This document shows, piece by piece, positions 14,601-24,100 of a stretch of 30,336 bases of DNA. How positions within the stretch are numbered: position 1 is the stretch's first letter; every line of letters begins with the position of its first letter. The translations under genes were made by a program, and so were the position numbers. This DNA comes from a virus. Under the pieces are notes generated by a model. It did not search any database, was not told the DNA's origin, and worked only from the letters and a program-made list of their open reading frames with translations. The DNA is taken from the IMG/VR virus record IMGVR_UViG_3300022200_008045, positions 1-30,336 of that record; one strand, written 5' to 3'.

Positions 14601-16825
14601 AACTATTCAATAGTAGTAAGAATTCACTTGACGATTCTTTTAGTGCATTTTGCACTCTAAAAGGAAATACTGTTGATCAAATTTCAATTTTAAATCCTGG
14701 AAGTGGATTAAGTAGATTTGGAAATAAAATAGTATTTACTGATAATTCTAATGGAGTAAAGATTCTAAGTGCATCTTCTGTTCAAGATACACCATCAAAT
14801 TTTGTAATAACATTAACTGTTGAAACTCCTTTATCTGGATTTACAACTTCAAATCCACCACCATTTAGTATTAATGATGAAATATTTGTTGAAAATCTTG
14901 GTACTAATTTTGACTCTTCAGATTATTCTTATAATACATTCAAAGTAATAGGAATAGTTACTAATTTTAGTAGTCAAAATCAAACAACAATAACATATGA
15001 AGTTCCAAGAAGTGTTGGAAGTGTAATTTCATATGATAAAGCTTTTGTAATTAATGCAAATGATCTTCCAAAAGCAAATGTTTTACTTACTCAAAGTTCA
15101 TTTATTGCTGGAGAAGAAATTAATAGCGAAAAGACTATATCAAACAAAAAAGATAGTTTAACAAAAAATATTGTAAAGATTGAAGATTTAAAATCAATAA
15201 AAGTTGGTAATAAAATAAAAGGTAATTTAAGTTCTTCTGAAGGTGAAGTTGTTAAGATTGATAATTACAATTCAAAATTTAATATTGATAATAGTGCTTC
15301 TGAGATATTTGGATGGAAAGAATCTAAAGGTAAACCCTCTTCAAATGAGCAAACTTTATCAGATAATGATTACTATCAAAATTTTTCATATTCTTTGAGG
15401 AGTAAGTTACAACTTTCTGATTGGAATTCTCAAGTTTCAGATTTAAATCATATTTCTGGATTTAAAAAGTTTAGTGATTTGCAGATAGAATCCGAATTTA
15501 ATTCATCTGTAGTGGAATCCACTGCTTCTTCTGATGTAAATTTATCAATAAATTCTTTTGGAGATATAACAACAAAAAATAACTTTGATCTAGTTTTAGA
15601 ACTAGATATTGAAGATAATAATAATCAGTTCTCAGAACTATTGAAGTTTAAATCGAGAAAACTTTCAGATTTTCTACTTTCAGAAGAAAATAGAGTTTTG
15701 CCAATAGATAATATTGCATCAAATTTCAATAATCAAGTAAAATTTGCTGAAATTGTTGTGGATACTTTACCAACAATTAATACTGGAGGTATTGTTGCGA
15801 AATATTTTGTTTTCATAGAATCTACAGCTTCATTGTTTACAGATTTTGAACTTCCTACATTGGCAGAAGTTTTTATAACTAAAAAAAGTAATGATTTAGA
15901 TGATGATAATACAAGTGTAATTGCATATTCATATTTTGAAGATATTGACTTAGGTACATTTACTGCTTCAATAAATCCTCAAAACCAAAATGAAATTTTA
16001 TTGAAGTTTGTACCAAGGAGTGTTAATAATATTTTGTCTGCAAGAACTATAGTAGATTTTGTTCCTTTAAATTTAACTACAGAAACTGTACCATATGGTA
16101 ATGTAAATAGTTTAGCAATTACTACATCATTTTCTGCAGAAAGTTCCCCAACTCAAAAGGAAGTTATATTATCTTCATTATCTGAGTGTCAATCTGGAAC
16201 AGTTTATGTAGGAATTTCTTCATCTTCTGGTGTAATTCAAGAATTTAAAGAACTTGGATTTAGATATGACGGTACAAATGTTGCATTTTCCGTATATGCC
16301 GAAAGTAGAAAATCAGATTTAGGCGATATTGCAGTATCTACTAGTGGTACTGATTTAGTTCTTACATATGATGGAGTTCCTAATTTAGGTGTAACTTTAT
16401 ACGTTGACACAATTTTACTTGTAGAAACTGAAACTTCTCCAAATGAAATACAAAGCGACTTTGGATTGATACGTGGTGATTCATTACAATTTTCAGGAAG
16501 TAGTCAGATAGGTATAGCAACTGTTGGGGAAGAATACGCAGTTTCAAATTTCATAATTGAAGTTGAAAAGACTGTTGGGAGTACAACAACAAGATCTCTC
16601 GCTCAATTAAATGCAGTTCATTATAATGTAAATTTGCCAACTAATAAATATTTGGCAAATATTACTTATAATGTTGTTGGAAATTTTGATGATTTAGATT
16701 TTGATCTAACTTTTGATCCAGGTTCAAATAATTACACTCTTTCTTACATTCCTTTTGAAAATGCGGCTTTTGATGTAAAGTTATCTCAAAAAAGTATATT
16801 AAGATCCACAAATCCATTATTGTAA
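8624..16825 (+). CDS. Giant gp7-like baseplate wedge / virion structural protein with a YHYH-like domain
   Basis: A 2733-residue protein in the T4 gp7 position after gp6. The N-terminus is the conserved cyanophage gp7-like start (NPNFEEFLKQYYISQEFQGG, 27-46; later FYRSKGTDESFEILFKVLFG near 200-215). An E-I-I-x-Y-T...C-x-R-G module lies at 82-126. At about 1219-1315 is a YHYH-type domain (SPIIGWAYDGCPIYGPFAFE, then NGRYCITPEYPNGVYAYFAT). G-x-G-Y beta repeats are scattered at about 731, 772, 1102, 1139, 1384, 1904, 1980 and 2022. T4 gp7 (1032 aa) bridges gp10 and gp6 in the wedge; this protein is more than twice as long, so it probably also forms peripheral baseplate appendages. The gp7 role rests on position and the N-terminal region; the rest is inference. 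Confidence 0.8.
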   Translation: MNQDKKVIKISDVVENQIPEFIFTDNPNFEEFLKQYYISQEFQGGVVDLAENLIDYKNADSFDSSNLITKTTLSSDIDPFSETITVESTTGWPKTYGLLKINNEIITYTGITTNSFTGCVRGFSGIQSVSKENDPEFLVFSQSESDFHTSGDSVENLSNLFLIEFFKKTKSQFIPGFEDLNFDSRIDIPNFISKSKDFYRSKGTDESFEILFKVLFGEKVEVIKPKDFLFTPSDDKWIVVENFICDLVEGDPLKISGQTLFQSENDSGTILEASGSIYAISSFNVRENIFYKVSIFSGFSNNLSPRGSIFGEFKTTAKTYVVSDVSENSSTIPVVSTIGFDRSGKLVIGSSEITYTDKTSTEFLNCSGIVNSISNSTEIYSDNFVFSYEDGDINSIVKLRIVNTISNIDSSDLVLINEGDQINIKGLGSTRNSIFTDSLNYNVPSVISAGKVFPAEEDLGEFEEGININGFVKTKFPHYLKNDDDVEIFNSSRNIKIANAKVSNVNTSRSFIINNSSGLSEFINNEIKIRRIPFRSKSSLYPEVDKKFAVNVQNSYEDTDNYYLESNGFPDNDIKPYKKEYKFTVENENGLLSIISDSNNRSEHIFQNGDIVRVSNIVGVSTVLSNNVDYYIKRINVSSLKLSRSLLNVLKEDFVIPEVDIECTLTSKSLSGKQLTSSKSFKKIPKDIDYTRTEETTKPGSIGVLVNGVEIQNYKSLDKIYFGTLENILVLNSGSGYDLLNPPTFKIGIGSEVDTVSSIIPQLEGKVESIFVDDPGYDYVETPIVTISNGSNEEVKTEVRMKLISRELEFNAGNSDVVATLDTEEKFIFTEPHRLIVGDGVIYDSLSGTKIGIGTESSDGTLLDKSVYYVSSIGAGTSFRLAPTVKDAIDETNLIRLRTLGTGLQKFTSVKKVKVIDSVNLTDINPTLRYKKIVAKADDINKFDNIINIKNHGFLSGDEISYSFSNGSGLTNLSTSEFYYIIKIDNNSFKLSSTKDLESIVDFNLPDNDTVHLFEYSPIKVNIIGSLTVSGISEIGTPAVLTPVVRGSINEVLIESSKTDYNTSARTFLNFNVNPQIKVNDGKGAFLQPVIENGRITNVIILSQGENYFNSLDLEVIGSGSGAKLSPGIVNGKITSVKIVNKGIGYDSNTTIRIKNIGSGFSAIGEIKDYTLNEVDRYKTSILNRGIIVNDVYRPENNIYGVYKLTNTLKNLLGANDSKLHSPIIGWAYDGCPIYGPFAFENNDGTGNIIEMTSSYKKSKIQRITDVIEDFKFVENIGSLDKHNGRYCITPEYPNGVYAYFATSSFPFFIGDTYKFKPLQENFEFNFSQNLDFNKLDIIKYTLPYYVKDQLNYYDYFDYRPNPKKEEAIVLKTLSGDIDNVEVIDSGEGYSIGSKLTFDNDGTGGFGASAEITELSGVGITTINSNTKTVQNITFVSNNNIITGIATTAHNFKDDFFIKISGITDSNFKSLNGVKQINVNEFKTSLDENLDSESNTGIVTSIKIKDSIKIFDIDSEIKISDETATVIGFDYLNNRVNILRESSSPSSSIGSLVELKQNKFSFNESKSLDLPEKDVSYYFNSDLVSLGSDTSAGAGNTVNLEPLGAGVSQTKYIRTAGIWMPNNEFKSGESVSYSNNSAFSDVQSDQSLSSFSELYIVDFGNSVIGLTTIQNDLSGLLYYTDKGTGRLHKLNTNRTVISGQAIFNETVVSTASSHGLDVGDEVSLKVISGLTTTYTTTYNQSDAKLQIDGQNNPEINVYRNQKVVFDTSTDTFLSGSNAEFKLYTDSEYKNEYIGTGTSGVEVVVGVGSLTLNVTDTTLSTLYYNFESDTKKVFDDKTVTNNNRINILESLYNVTSGIVTNTNQTFTINLPSSPEEDNYNSSDSNKLSYTVKKSDVLGPISKIKLTSKGVDYKKIPSIKSIEGDGKSAVLVPTTKNIGRVSEIGPISINVCPSDKTLVPESNSYSVLYLKNNYEVSSIDLTFSGKNYLTPPKVKLFNSSKNSLDDSFSAFCTLKGNTVDQISILNPGSGLSRFGNKIVFTDNSNGVKILSASSVQDTPSNFVITLTVETPLSGFTTSNPPPFSINDEIFVENLGTNFDSSDYSYNTFKVIGIVTNFSSQNQTTITYEVPRSVGSVISYDKAFVINANDLPKANVLLTQSSFIAGEEINSEKTISNKKDSLTKNIVKIEDLKSIKVGNKIKGNLSSSEGEVVKIDNYNSKFNIDNSASEIFGWKESKGKPSSNEQTLSDNDYYQNFSYSLRSKLQLSDWNSQVSDLNHISGFKKFSDLQIESEFNSSVVESTASSDVNLSINSFGDITTKNNFDLVLELDIEDNNNQFSELLKFKSRKLSDFLLSEENRVLPIDNIASNFNNQVKFAEIVVDTLPTINTGGIVAKYFVFIESTASLFTDFELPTLAEVFITKKSNDLDDDNTSVIAYSYFEDIDLGTFTASINPQNQNEILLKFVPRSVNNILSARTIVDFVPLNLTTETVPYGNVNSLAITTSFSAESSPTQKEVILSSLSECQSGTVYVGISSSSGVIQEFKELGFRYDGTNVAFSVYAESRKSDLGDIAVSTSGTDLVLTYDGVPNLGVTLYVDTILLVETETSPNEIQSDFGLIRGDSLQFSGSSQIGIATVGEEYAVSNFIIEVEKTVGSTTTRSLAQLNAVHYNVNLPTNKYLANITYNVVGNFDDLDFDLTFDPGSNNYTLSYIPFENAAFDVKLSQKSILRSTNPLL
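16643..16650 (+). promoter_or_regulatory. Possible internal late promoter octamer in a palindrome
   Basis: AATAAATA lies in the loop of a 9-bp inverted repeat, ATTTGCCAA (16632-16640) / TTGGCAAAT (16652-16660), 182 nt before the next gene. It is inside coding sequence, so chance occurrence in A/T-rich DNA is quite possible. Confidence 0.25.
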
Positions 16826-16831
16826 AATAAA

Positions 16832-19540
16832 ATGCCAATATCAGGTTCTACAAATTCAATTTTTGTGCCAACTAGTTTTGGTACTAATGCTTTTAATTTA
16901 AAGTCAAAAGGTGATTCAATTTTTTTTAAAATTTTTGATGGGTCAAGTATAGAAACTGTAGATTTAAATAGAGATAAAATAACTATTAAAAATCACTTTT
17001 TTAAAACGGGTGAAAAATTAACATATAGAATTGAGGAAGGTGGAGAAAAAATAGGAATTTCTCCATCAAGTCCTGGAAATACTTTATCAACTACATTTTT
17101 ACCAGATGAAGTATATCCTTTAGTTATTGATTCTGATAATATAAGTCTTGCTTTTAGCCCTTCATTAGCAGAATCAGGTCAAGTTATAGATTTAACTTCT
17201 GTCGGAATTGGTACATTTCAATCTTTAGAAGTTGAAAAGCAAAATACAAAGTGTTTGATTTCAATTGATAATATAATTCAATCTCCAGTTTCTGTTGCTG
17301 CTACCGTTGGTATATTAGATTTTACTTCAAGTAGTTTGACTTTAGATAGTTTAGATAATATAAAAATTGGAACAACTCTCAGAGTATCCAATGAATTAGT
17401 AAAAGTGACAAGAATTATTTTTGAAGATAGCAGAGTAAGTATATTGAGAGGTGAACAATATTTGGGAACAGAAAAGGAAGATTTTACACCTTCAACTACA
17501 ATGGCTGAAGTAATGTCTGGACAATATAATATTGTTAAAGATGTTATTTATTTTACAGATGCTCCATTTGAAGGAATTAGATTGAAGTTTGATATACCTA
17601 CTTCAGATTTGAATTACGAAAATAATTCTTTTAATTTATTTGATAGTGGAATAGAAACTGGATCTTTAATATCAATATCATCACAAAATCCTCCAGATGG
17701 TTTAGAGAAATCTACTAGATTCTTTGCTATTAAAAACTTTGAAAATAATTTTAGTTTTGCTGAAACATTTACAAAAGCAATATCTGGAGAAAAAATAGAA
17801 TTTCAAAATTTAGGTGGAATTGATCCAACATCAAAAGTTGAAGATATTGAGTTAACTTTCATAGATATTTCTGGTGGTAGCAGTTTTTCTGGTAGAGCTT
17901 TTCTTAGGAGTGATTATAGTGGAAATGCAGTATTTGATGATTTTTCTGAGGAGTTTAATGGTATAACAACTTCTTTCGAATTGAAGGAATCTGGAATATC
18001 GACTGTTGGTATAAAATCTGAAAATGGTATTGTATTAATTAATAATTTATTTCAATTTCCAGGTTTTGATGAATCATTTAGTTTTGATGATGATTCTGGA
18101 TCTTCAACTAATATAGTTTTCACAGGAATATCTTCAGCAAATGGATTTACTACTAGTAAAGATTACGATGTTAACATAAGAGGTCTTCCTAGAAATGGTA
18201 TAATAGTTGCATATGGAACAAGCAATGGAACTAACTATCAACCTCAAAGATCAGCAGTTTTATCTGTTACTGGAGTAATTGAAGATGCAAATGGAAATTT
18301 TATTGTTGATTCTGATAATATTGGAATTGCTTTTAGTGGATCAGGTTATAGAGATGTTCCAGGTTCTACAACTTCGATATTCTTTGAAGACAAGTTTGGT
18401 AATAGAATTTCAGGAATTGGTACAGCAATAATTGAAAATGGAAATGTAACTAGTGTTTCTATGTCAGTAGGATCAACATTTACAACATTAGAAGATGAAC
18501 CAATTGTAAAAATAGATCCGCCAATACCATATTCAAATCTTGAATTTTCTGGATCTACAAATGGAGTCGGTGCTAGAGTATCATTAAAGATAAATGATGA
18601 TGGAACAATATCAAATTTAATTCTTACTAATCCAGGATATGGATATACAGTTGGAGAAGTTCTTACAATTCCATCTATTGTAGGGACATCTACTCAAATT
18701 TCTTCTGAAGAAATAGAGTTTACAGTCGAAAGAGTTGAAAAGGATAAATTTTCAGCTTGGAATATTGGTATACTAAGAAAATTAGATGATTTAGGACCAC
18801 TTTCAAATGGAGTAAGAAGAACTTTTAATATAAAGGAAAATGGAGAACTTTTAAGTTTGGAATCTAGTCCAGGTTCAGATATAGAGATTTCTCAAAATGT
18901 TTTAGTGTTTGTAAATGATGTTTTACAAATACCTAATGATTCATATTCATTTGAAGGAGGAACTCAAATTATATTCTCTGAAGCACCTCCTGAAGGAAGT
19001 ACTATAAAAATATATTTTTATGCTGGTAGTGAAAACGATACCTCTATTGTCAATGTAATTCCCCCTATAGAAATTGGAGATAACGTTAAAGTTAAGAAAA
19101 ATTTTGAAGAAAATCCACAAACTCAGCTCAAAAGAACTGTCAAGAGAATCATATCTTCTGACATTTTAAAAACTGAAATTTATAGTGATAAAGGACTTTC
19201 TTTCGACGCTGCTACGTTTAGACCAGTAGACTTAACCCCTCAAAAAAGAGATATATTAGTTGGTGGAGAAAAAATAAGTAAATCTAGGGAATCTTTAAAT
19301 TCTAAAATTGATATTTTTGAACTACAAGTTATTACAACTGGAACTTTTGTAGGTGTTAATACAAATACTGTAGGAATTGATACAACTTCAATTGAGATTG
19401 GAGATTATATAGAATCTGTTTATACTGGAATTGGTATAACAATATCATCAATTTCTACTGGTGAAGTTGGTCTTTCTACTAATTCTAATTCCGATCCTGG
19501 AACTAATACAGTAAATTGTTCTATATTTAGAAAACTCTGA
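16832..19540 (+). CDS. Virion structural protein, probable baseplate or fibre component
   Basis: A 902-residue, almost entirely beta-type protein without cysteine-rich or enzymatic motifs. It shares building blocks with its neighbours: an N-E-L-V-K-V-T...I-L-R-G-x-x-x-x-G-T module at 187-213 that parallels one in the gp7-like protein, and a G-Y-G-Y repeat (NPGYGYTVGEVLTIP) near residue 600. The C-terminal third has the pattern GVRRTFNIKENGE...VLVFVNDVLQIP...FSEAPPEGSTIKIYFYAGS, which is common in cyanophage structural proteins. It follows the gp7-like gene by 6 nt and is the last gene before a late promoter. Location suggests a baseplate-peripheral or fibre role; no T4 counterpart is evident. 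Confidence 0.7.
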   Translation: MPISGSTNSIFVPTSFGTNAFNLKSKGDSIFFKIFDGSSIETVDLNRDKITIKNHFFKTGEKLTYRIEEGGEKIGISPSSPGNTLSTTFLPDEVYPLVIDSDNISLAFSPSLAESGQVIDLTSVGIGTFQSLEVEKQNTKCLISIDNIIQSPVSVAATVGILDFTSSSLTLDSLDNIKIGTTLRVSNELVKVTRIIFEDSRVSILRGEQYLGTEKEDFTPSTTMAEVMSGQYNIVKDVIYFTDAPFEGIRLKFDIPTSDLNYENNSFNLFDSGIETGSLISISSQNPPDGLEKSTRFFAIKNFENNFSFAETFTKAISGEKIEFQNLGGIDPTSKVEDIELTFIDISGGSSFSGRAFLRSDYSGNAVFDDFSEEFNGITTSFELKESGISTVGIKSENGIVLINNLFQFPGFDESFSFDDDSGSSTNIVFTGISSANGFTTSKDYDVNIRGLPRNGIIVAYGTSNGTNYQPQRSAVLSVTGVIEDANGNFIVDSDNIGIAFSGSGYRDVPGSTTSIFFEDKFGNRISGIGTAIIENGNVTSVSMSVGSTFTTLEDEPIVKIDPPIPYSNLEFSGSTNGVGARVSLKINDDGTISNLILTNPGYGYTVGEVLTIPSIVGTSTQISSEEIEFTVERVEKDKFSAWNIGILRKLDDLGPLSNGVRRTFNIKENGELLSLESSPGSDIEISQNVLVFVNDVLQIPNDSYSFEGGTQIIFSEAPPEGSTIKIYFYAGSENDTSIVNVIPPIEIGDNVKVKKNFEENPQTQLKRTVKRIISSDILKTEIYSDKGLSFDAATFRPVDLTPQKRDILVGGEKISKSRESLNSKIDIFELQVITTGTFVGVNTNTVGIDTTSIEIGDYIESVYTGIGITISSISTGEVGLSTNSNSDPGTNTVNCSIFRKL

Positions 19541-19565
19541 TTAAAGTACAATAGCATAAAAAATT

Positions 19566-19573
19566 GATAAATA
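19566..19573 (+). promoter_or_regulatory. T4-type late promoter octamer GATAAATA upstream of gp8
   Basis: GATAAATA sits in the 54-bp gap between the 902-aa gene and gp8, ending 21 nt before the ATG at 19595. It is the same octamer as at 4076. Confidence 0.6.
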
Positions 19574-19594
19574 GGGATAAACTAGAATTTTAAA

Positions 19595-21154
19595 ATGCCA
19601 GCAATTATAACAGATAATTTAAAGATTCAAAATTGTTCTAATTTTGTTTCTCAAATTGCAGGTTCTGATAGCAATTACTACATCTCTATTGGTATTGCTA
19701 ATCCTGATTTTTACTTTTCAGATTTTGACACAAATCCACCAGCACCTATAGATAATACAACTTATTTAAATTTCTATAGAGATAATATTCTTGGAGTCAA
19801 AAAAATAACAGCATCAGATGTAATTAGAGTTGTTCCAAAAGTTGAATGGAAAAGAGGAACTACTTATGATCTTTATAGACACGATTATAGCGTAAACAAT
19901 ACTACTAAAGTAACTGGTTTTAGCAGTTTATATGATAGTAATTTTTATGTTGTAAATGATTTTAAAGTTTATCTCTGCTTGAATAACGGTGCTTCATCTT
20001 CTAATAGTATGAAGGGAGTTCCTTCTACTATAGCTCCAGTTCAAACTGATACAGCAGACTTAACAGACAAAGGAGATGGATATGTATGGAAGTACCTATA
20101 CACAATTAGTCCTGGAGATTTTTTAAAGTATGATTCAACTAATTTCATTTCAGTTCCAAATAATTGGTTAACTTCTTCAGATGCTGCAATTGTTTCCGTT
20201 AGAGAGAGTGCCACAGATGGTGAAATAAAAACTATTTTAATTGAAAGGGCAGCAAAATATAATATTACATCAAATACTGTAACCTGTAACATTGAAGGAG
20301 ATGGTACTGGAGGAACTGCATCAGTAACTTTTGATAGTCTTGGAAATCCAAATAAAGTTCAAGTTTTAACCGGAGGTTCTGGATACACATTTGCAACTTT
20401 AAATTTAGACGCTGTAGTTTCTCCAATCGATACTAATAATAAAGCAATATTTAATGTTATTATTCCTCCAGAAGGTGGACACGGTGCTGATATATACAGA
20501 GAGTTAGGGGCAAATAGAGTTTTAATTTATTCTAGAATAGAAAACTCATCAACAAATCCAGACTTTATTGAAAATAATCAATTTGCATCAGTTGGAATAA
20601 TAAAGGATGTTAAGAGTTATAAAAGTTCTTCACTTTTCACATCAGATACTGGATCAGGTGTATATGGTATATCACTCAACACTTCAGAACAACTTACACC
20701 CGATGCTCTTATAGAGCAATCATCATCTGGTGGAACTGCTAGAGGATCTTTGGTCACTAGTAAGTTTTATGGTACTGAAAATATAACTATAGTAAAATAT
20801 TCTCAAACTAGAGATTATTATACTGATTCTTATAGTGAAGGAAATGTTGTAAATATATTTGACCCGTTTATAGTAAATCCAAATTTTTCGGGGTTAAATA
20901 ATTCTTCAGTATATAAATTTATAGAATTTGATTCTTCTAATCCAGTAACAATTAATAATAATAGTTACAATGTTTCATCTAGTTTCAATGGAGATGAAAT
21001 TAATTCAGAATCTCTTGGTCAAGAATTTACATCAGGCATATCAAAACCTGACATAAATACAAAGAGTGGTGATATTTTGTACGTAGATAATCGAGTACCT
21101 GTAAATAGATCACCAGATCAAAGAGAAGACATTAAAATTATTATAGAGTTCTAA
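19595..21154 (+). CDS. 8: Baseplate wedge subunit gp8
   Basis: A 519-residue protein. Residues 80-94 (VPKVEWKRGTTYDLY) and 158-170 (DKGDGYVWKYLYT) are the hallmark W-x-x-G-x-x-Y-D and D-G-Y-V-W-K-Y-L-Y stretches of T4-like gp8. In T4, gp8 dimerises and binds gp7 and gp10 in the wedge. T4 gp8 is 334 aa; the extra length here includes an inserted G-G-S-G-Y repeat (about 233-275, EGDGTGGTASV...VLTGGSGYTFATL) of the type found in the neighbouring structural proteins. It has a late promoter directly upstream, and the next gene starts 2 nt after the stop. Confidence 0.87.
   Translation: MPAIITDNLKIQNCSNFVSQIAGSDSNYYISIGIANPDFYFSDFDTNPPAPIDNTTYLNFYRDNILGVKKITASDVIRVVPKVEWKRGTTYDLYRHDYSVNNTTKVTGFSSLYDSNFYVVNDFKVYLCLNNGASSSNSMKGVPSTIAPVQTDTADLTDKGDGYVWKYLYTISPGDFLKYDSTNFISVPNNWLTSSDAAIVSVRESATDGEIKTILIERAAKYNITSNTVTCNIEGDGTGGTASVTFDSLGNPNKVQVLTGGSGYTFATLNLDAVVSPIDTNNKAIFNVIIPPEGGHGADIYRELGANRVLIYSRIENSSTNPDFIENNQFASVGIIKDVKSYKSSSLFTSDTGSGVYGISLNTSEQLTPDALIEQSSSGGTARGSLVTSKFYGTENITIVKYSQTRDYYTDSYSEGNVVNIFDPFIVNPNFSGLNNSSVYKFIEFDSSNPVTINNNSYNVSSSFNGDEINSESLGQEFTSGISKPDINTKSGDILYVDNRVPVNRSPDQREDIKIIIEF
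21052..21059 (+). promoter_or_regulatory. Possible late promoter octamer CATAAATA inside gp8
   Basis: CATAAATA lies 97 nt before the next start (21157). It matches seven of eight positions of the T4 late consensus, but it is inside coding sequence and of low weight. Confidence 0.25.
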
Positions 21155-21156
21155 AA

Positions 21157-24100
21157 ATGTCACAAAGCACAAATTTAAATGTCAATCCATATTATGACGA
21201 TTTTGATTCCCAGAAAAACTACTATAAAGTACTTTTTAAACCTGGAGTAACAGTTCAGGCTAGAGAACTTACAACTCTACAGTCTATTTTACAAGATCAA
21301 ATTGAAAAGTTTGGTAGTAGTTTTTATGCAAATGGTGGTATTGTAATTCCAGGAAACTTTGCTTATGACGGAACTTTTACTTGTGTTGAAGTAGAATCTA
21401 CGTACAAAGGAGTTGATGTAGAAACATATTTTAATTCTTTAATTGGAAAAATTGTAAAAGGTAAAAATACAGGAATTACTGCAAAAATAGAAAGTGTTTT
21501 ATCTAGAAATAATTCTATAAGAGATACAACAACTTTATATGTTAAGTATCAAAATTCTTCCTCAGAGGACTTTTCTACAGAAATTTTTGAAAATGGTGAG
21601 GAATTATCAGTAACTTCTAATGTATCAATAGGAAATACTTTAATTGAATCTGGACAGGATGTTTTTAGAGTAATTTCTCCACTTGATAGAAGTGCTTGTT
21701 CTGTTGGTTCTGCTGCAAAAATTGAGTCTGGAGTTTACTTTGTAAGGGGATTCTTCGTAGATATAGACTCAGACTTAATTATACTTGATCAATATACTAA
21801 TACTCCTTCATATAGAGTTGGATTAAAGATAACTGAAAGCATTGTAGATGCTAATGATGATTCTTCACTATTTGATAATGCTCAAGGATTTTCAAATTTT
21901 GCTGCACCAGGGGCAGATAGATTTAAAATATCCTTAACTTTAACTAAAAAAGAACCTGATAATTTCGTTGATAATGATTTTATAGAACTATTTAAAGTTG
22001 AGAATGGTATAGTTAAAAAGATCAAGCAAAATGATAAATTTTCATTTATAAATGAAATTTTAGCAAGAAGAACTTTTGATGAATCTGGAAATTATTATGT
22101 TTCTCCTTTTGAAGTAGAATCTTTTGAATCTTTAAATGATAGATTAGGAAATCAAGGATTATATTTAAGTAATGAAAAAACTCCTGATGGATCTACTCCG
22201 TCAGATGACTTAGCGGTATTGAAAGTATCTCCAGGAAAAGCTTATGTAAAGGGATTTGAAATATCAACTTCAGATGAGATTTTAGATTTACCAAAACCAA
22301 GAAATACTAAAGAAGTAGAATCTTCATCTAGCAATTTTTATGCTGCTAATTTAATTAAAGTTAATAATGTTCAAAGTTTACCTAAAATAGGTCTAACCAC
22401 TGATTTTACAGTATCTCTTTATGATACTAGATTGGATGGTTCTGCTTCAGTTTCAGCAGGAACTACAATTGGACTTGCAAAAATATATGATTTTGAATCT
22501 GACAATACTTCTTATGTAGATGCATCAAGTCAATCTAACTTGTACCTATTTGACATTCAGACATACACAAACTTGACTTTGAGTAGTTCGGTAAGTGCAG
22601 GAATGGGAGAGTATATTCAGGGACAATATAGCAACGCCTCAGGATATGTTCAATCTGGTTCTGGTGGTAATTTATCTTTATATCAAGTTTCTGGTGAATT
22701 TCTAGATAATGAACCTTTAATAATTTCAGGTATTTCTACAAATACAACTATCACTGAAATTGAAGATTACTCTATACAAGATGTAAAATCTTTTGGATTT
22801 GGTGATGATTTTGCTGCAGATACACTTTTATCTAAAGAATTATTAATTGATGGTCCGTTTGATTTTGAATCATCTGCAGGGGTTGCTACAATTACTAGAT
22901 TCGATGGAAGTGCATTTGCTACTGGATTTAAAGTTAATGATATTGTAAAATATTCTAGAACTGGTGGAGCTAACGAACCAAGATTTGCTAGAATTACTAG
23001 CATCAATTCTTCTTTAACTGGAATTGGAGTTACTGATGTAGCTAATGTTTCAAATGTTTGCACTGGAGATATTGACAGCACTACAACTCTACAAACTATT
23101 AAAATAATTAGACCAGAAGTTATAAACTTCGAGGATTCTTCATTATATTCAAGACTGAATAATACTAATATTTCAGAAATTAGTTTCTTAAATTCCAGTA
23201 TTTTTATTAAGAAGTATTACGATGGTCAAACTATTTCTGGCAATTCTATCACACTTCCATCTCTACTCAATACAGATTTTGTCTATGCAGCTTTTGACGA
23301 GGAGAGATATAGTCTAGTAGACGACTCTGGTAATGGTGTAAATTTATCTTCTGCAACATTTAATATTACAAATGGCGGAAAAGATGCAGAATTTACAGGA
23401 TTAAGCGTAGCAACTGCTTCTTCAGCAAAAATAATAACTACTCAAATTAAATCAAATATTTCACAAAAATTCAAAAAACTGCAAAAAGCACAGTCAGTTG
23501 TACTAAACAGAACAAAATATAGTCCTACTAGAAATGGTGGATTAACTAATTCTACTGTATATGGAACTAGAGTTGAAGATAATGAAATAAGTTTAAATTA
23601 TGCAGATATAGTTGAAGTTCACGGAGTATACCAATCTTCAACTACATCAGATCCAGAGTTACCTTCTATTACATTTTCTGGTGCGAATTCTAGTAATTTT
23701 AAACTAGGAGAAGTTTTAATAGGAAAAACTTCTGGTGCTGTTGCAGTTTATGTAGAGCAAAACTCAAATAGTAAAATTTCTTTCGTTTATAAGTCAAATA
23801 ACAAGTTTATTGTAAGTGAAGTTGTTGAATTTCAAGATTCTTCACAAAATGCAACAGTATTAACTGTAAATGAAGGTGAAGAAAATATAATTTCAGACTT
23901 TATCTTAGATAACGGTCAAAGAAAGCAGTTTTATGATTTTGGTAGGTTAGTAAGAAAAGAATCTACAAAAGAACCTTCTTCTAGATTGAAAATTGTATTT
24001 GATTATTTTAAATTTGAATCAACAGATTCTGGAGACTTAGTTGGAGCAAATAGTTATCAAGAATTTTTAGATAAAGATAAAATTCCATTCTTTAATGGTT

